Below, in pieces: positions 5,728 to 8,097 of a stretch of DNA of 8,097 bases (within the stretch, counting starts at the first letter, position 1; every line of letters begins with the position of its first letter). The position numbers and the translations under genes were made by a program. The stretch is from NCBI GenBank assembly GCA_009839405.1, contig VXPR01000599.1, positions 4,246 to 12,342 of the forward strand. The letters run 5' to 3'. The notes under the pieces were generated by a model. That model worked only from the letters and a program-made list of their open reading frames with translations, did no database searches and was not told the DNA's origin. The stretch is from Gammaproteobacteria bacterium (lineage in GTDB: Bacteria; Pseudomonadota; Gammaproteobacteria; Pseudomonadales; Azotimanducaceae).

Positions 5728-5767
5728 CGCGCGCCTTTGCGGCGCGAAGGAGGGCGAGACGCCCTCC
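5728..5767 (+). repeat. Paired-hairpin repeat copy R9
   Basis: CGCGCC (5730-5735) pairs with GGCGCG (5741-5746) around TTTGC. GGAGGGCG (5749-5756) pairs perfectly with CGCCCTCC (5760-5767) around AGA. Order and orientation match R5 and R8. It lies between the oligopeptidase stop (34 bases away) and the start of the YcaQ-like gene. No T-tract is seen on either side. Confidence 0.65.
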
Positions 5768-5801
5768 CTCCGGAGTGCCGTTGGCCCTTCGGAAAGCCGG
5801 G

Positions 5802-7907
5802 TCAAGAGCCCTCGTCCCCCAGATCTTGCGGGCCCAAATGACGCCACAGGAATGCATAGGCGAGCGCCGACATGAATGCCTGCTGGGTGTTGTCGGCGGC
5901 GCCGGCATGGCCGCCTTCGGTGTTCTCGTAGTAGGTCACGTCATGCCCAAGCGCCGCCATCTTCGCCGTCATCTTGCGGGCATGGCCTGGATGCACGCGG
6001 TCGTCGCGGGTGGATGTCGTCATCAGCACCGGTGGGTAGTCGGCATCCTCCTGGACATTGTGATAGGGCGAGAAGTGCTGCATGAAGGCCCAGTCTTCGG
6101 GCACGTCTGGATCGCCGTATTCCGCCATCCAGCTCGCCCCCGCCAGCAGCAGGTGATAGCGCTGCATGTCGAGCAGCGGCACCTGCGAGACGATGGCGCC
6201 GAACAGGTCCGGCCGCATGGTGAGCATGTTGCCGGTGAGCAGGCCGCCGTTGCTGCCACCCATCACGCCGAGTTCTCGGGCAGTGGTGACCTTGCGGCGT
6301 ATGAGATCTTCGGCGACGGCAATGAAGTCCTCGTACGCGCGGGGGCGGTTCTCGCGCAGCGCCGAGCGGTGCCAGTCGGGCCCGTACTCGCCACCGCCGC
6401 GAATGTTGGCCATCACGAAGGTGCCGCCGCGTTCGAGCCAGCCGGTGCCGGAGAGCGGCGAGTAGCCGGGGGTCATGGAGATCTCGAAGCCGCCGTAGCC
6501 GTAGAGCAGGGTGGGCCCTGGCTCGTTGTCCTCCTGCCCAACCTGGAAGTAGGGAATGCGGGTGCCGTCCGCCGACTCGGCGAAGTGTTGGCTCACCTTG
6601 AGACCCGTCGCGTCGAAGAACGCTGGCGCGGCCTTGAGGGTCTCCGGAGGGCTGCCGATGGTGCCGTAGGCGAAGCTTGGCGGTGCCAGATAGCCGTCGA
6701 CGTAGAGGAAGAACTCGTCGCCCTGGTCGCGGTCCACCGCACCGACGCCCAGGCTCTCGAAGGCGCCGACGCCAGACATGGGTTCGCGCTGCCAACCGTC
6801 CTCAGTCGGCGTCAAGACTTCAATGCGATTGCGGACGTCGTCGAGGATGTTGAGAACGACGTGGTTGCGGGTGAGGGTGTAGCCCTCCAGAGAGGTCGTG
6901 GCAGTCGGCGAAAACAGCGTTTCCAACTCGCGTTCACCGGCGAGGAAGGCTTCGAGCGACCCGGTGAGCAATGCACCGGCCGGATGGTTCGCGCCGCCGG
7001 CTTCCCAGTCTTCGGTCAGGCGGATGTAGATGCGGTCCCGGAACACCGAGACGTTGGCGCTCGTCGGTGCATCGATGCGGATCAGTTCGCCGTCCCGACG
7101 CAGGTAGCGCTCGGAGTTCCAGAAGTCCATGGCGCGGGTGACGAGCTCGTGGCGGTACTCGTTGCCAAGATCAACGCTGACGCCGACTCCCACATCCTCG
7201 ACCCTAGCCTCGAACACCAGCTTTGCATCGGCAAGCGGCGTGCCGCGCTGCCACTCCTTGATGATTCGGGCGTAGCCGGACTCGGTCAGGCTGCCCGGGC
7301 CGAAGTCCGTGGCCACCAGCAGGCGATCGTCACCGGCCCACGCGACGACGCTCTTGGCCTCCGGCAGGGAGAACCCGTCCTGCACAAATGCCTTGTCCAC
7401 CATGTCGAACTCGCGCACGACGTTGGCATCTGCGCCGCCCCTCGAAAGGGAAACGAGACAGCGACGGTAATCGGTCTCGCGACAGAGCGAATACTGATAC
7501 ACCCAGTTCTCGCCCTCCTCCTCGGCCAGCGCATCCACATCCAAAACCGTCTCCCACTTGGGCGATTCGGTGCGGTATTCGGCCATCGTCGTCCGCCGCC
7601 ACAACCCGCGCGGATGCTCGGCATCACGCCAGAAGTTGTAGTAGGCATCGCCAATCCGGCTGACGTAGGGAATGCGCTCGTCGGAGTCCAGGATGGCCTT
7701 GAAGCGATCTCGGCTGGTGCTGAAGAACGGGTCCTTGGCATACGCCTCCACCGTTTTCTGACTGCGCTCCTTCACCCACGACAGCGCCGCCTCGCCGGTG
7801 ACATCCTCGAGCCAAAGATGCGGGTCCTCCTCGCCCATAGCTCCGCCAGCCCCACCCACGGCAAGCACCGCTGGCAGGAACCGAAAGGCAATCTTGGTCT
7901 TGGTCAT
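5802..7907 (-). CDS. Prolyl oligopeptidase family serine peptidase (S9), secreted
   Basis: A 701-residue protein, typical length for S9A prolyl oligopeptidases, which cleave short peptides, often after proline. The N-terminus MTKTKIAFRFLPAVLAVGG has a basic start and hydrophobic core ending in small residues (GGAGGAMG), a likely signal peptide, so the enzyme probably acts in the periplasm. DPHLWLEDVTGEAALSWV then opens the family domain. Residues from about 70 to 420 form the beta-propeller lid, and about 440-701 the alpha/beta hydrolase. The triad is visible: S552 in GGSNGG, D635/D636 in TRDDRVHP and H667 in EGGHAG. RGGGEYGPDWH and LLYGYGGF are further hallmarks. The ATG at 7907 is chosen over the TTG at 7976 because GAGGG (7917-7913) lies five bases upstream and the signal peptide starts there. 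It is the first gene of the minus-strand set and seems intact. Oligopeptidase B is a less likely alternative. Confidence 0.95.
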   Translation of the reverse strand: MTKTKIAFRFLPAVLAVGGAGGAMGEEDPHLWLEDVTGEAALSWVKERSQKTVEAYAKDPFFSTSRDRFKAILDSDERIPYVSRIGDAYYNFWRDAEHPRGLWRRTTMAEYRTESPKWETVLDVDALAEEEGENWVYQYSLCRETDYRRCLVSLSRGGADANVVREFDMVDKAFVQDGFSLPEAKSVVAWAGDDRLLVATDFGPGSLTESGYARIIKEWQRGTPLADAKLVFEARVEDVGVGVSVDLGNEYRHELVTRAMDFWNSERYLRRDGELIRIDAPTSANVSVFRDRIYIRLTEDWEAGGANHPAGALLTGSLEAFLAGERELETLFSPTATTSLEGYTLTRNHVVLNILDDVRNRIEVLTPTEDGWQREPMSGVGAFESLGVGAVDRDQGDEFFLYVDGYLAPPSFAYGTIGSPPETLKAAPAFFDATGLKVSQHFAESADGTRIPYFQVGQEDNEPGPTLLYGYGGFEISMTPGYSPLSGTGWLERGGTFVMANIRGGGEYGPDWHRSALRENRPRAYEDFIAVAEDLIRRKVTTARELGVMGGSNGGLLTGNMLTMRPDLFGAIVSQVPLLDMQRYHLLLAGASWMAEYGDPDVPEDWAFMQHFSPYHNVQEDADYPPVLMTTSTRDDRVHPGHARKMTAKMAALGHDVTYYENTEGGHAGAADNTQQAFMSALAYAFLWRHLGPQDLGDEGS

Positions 7908-7937
7908 GGGGACCCTCGCCGATTGGGAAGGTGCGCG

Positions 7938-7946
7938 AGTGTAGCA
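7938..7946 (-). promoter_or_regulatory. Candidate extended -10 promoter of the oligopeptidase gene
   Basis: On the minus strand the sequence reads TGCTACACT: an extended -10 TGn motif directly before TACACT, which matches four of six bases of the sigma-70 consensus. It lies about 30 bases before the ATG at 7907, giving a short leader that contains the ribosome binding site. No recognisable -35 box is found 16-18 bases upstream, which is acceptable for an extended -10 site but lowers confidence. Confidence 0.35.
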
Positions 7947-7983
7947 ACAGCACACGGCCTCCTGCGCCGCCCCCAACCCGCTC

Positions 7984-8097
7984 GGGGGGGGGGGGCCCGG
8001 CCGCGCCCCCGGCCCCCGCCCCCCCCCCTGGCGGGGCGGGGGGGTGGTGGGGGGGGACGGGGGGGGCGGGGGGGGGGGGTTGTGGCGGGAGGGGGGG
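7984..8097. other. Extreme G/C low-complexity tail, probable artefact
   Basis: The segment starts with a run of 12 G, includes a run of about 10 C, and continues as G runs broken by single C, T or A. From 7981 on only two A and about seven T occur in 117 bases. This differs sharply from the adjoining ordinary sequence. No gene or regular repeat unit is seen. Poly-G calls from two-colour sequencing at a contig end are the simplest explanation; a natural G-quadruplex tract is a weaker alternative. Confidence 0.7.

Overview
The window is high-GC bacterial chromosome (about two thirds G+C by eye) with compact gene spacing, Shine-Dalgarno sites before most starts and ATG/GTG starts. Gene content (family III CoA-transferase, zinc MDR dehydrogenase, SPFH/prohibitin-like protein, TPR protein of a type common in Pseudomonadota, YcaQ-type DNA glycosylase, secreted S9 prolyl oligopeptidase) suggests a Gram-negative proteobacterium. 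That placement is an inference from general family knowledge; no rRNA, tRNA or marker gene is present.

Layout: three plus-strand genes fill the left half: a CaiB/BaiF CoA-transferase (157-1374), a zinc-dependent alcohol/polyol-type dehydrogenase (1469-2503) and an SPFH membrane protein (2588-3451). A 407-base convergent gap (3452-3858) holds no credible gene and is packed with hairpin-forming repeats. Three minus-strand genes fill the right half, transcribed in the order prolyl oligopeptidase (5802-7907), YcaQ-like glycosylase (4486-5694), TPR protein (3859-4401). The last ~115 bases (7984-8097) are almost pure G and C homopolymer and look like a sequencing or assembly artefact at a contig end.

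How the genes work together: the CoA-transferase and dehydrogenase could form a small catabolic unit (CoA activation of an acid plus oxidation of an alcohol), but no substrate can be read from sequence. The SPFH protein is a membrane scaffold candidate without its usual protease or NfeD partner nearby. The three minus-strand genes may be co-transcribed, but their functions (peptide degradation, repair of alkylated or crosslinked DNA, TPR scaffold) do not form an obvious pathway.

The most interesting content is non-coding. A family of short paired-hairpin repeats occurs in nearly every gap between genes and directly after five of the six genes. Most copies combine a fairly constant hairpin (GCGCGCC/GGCGCGT stem, 4-5 base loop) with a second hairpin whose stem differs between copies while staying base-paired. 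Two copies form a large inverted pair at 3584-3701, as in REP/BIME elements. No RAYT transposase lies in the window. No CRISPR array, insertion sequence, prophage or defence system was found.
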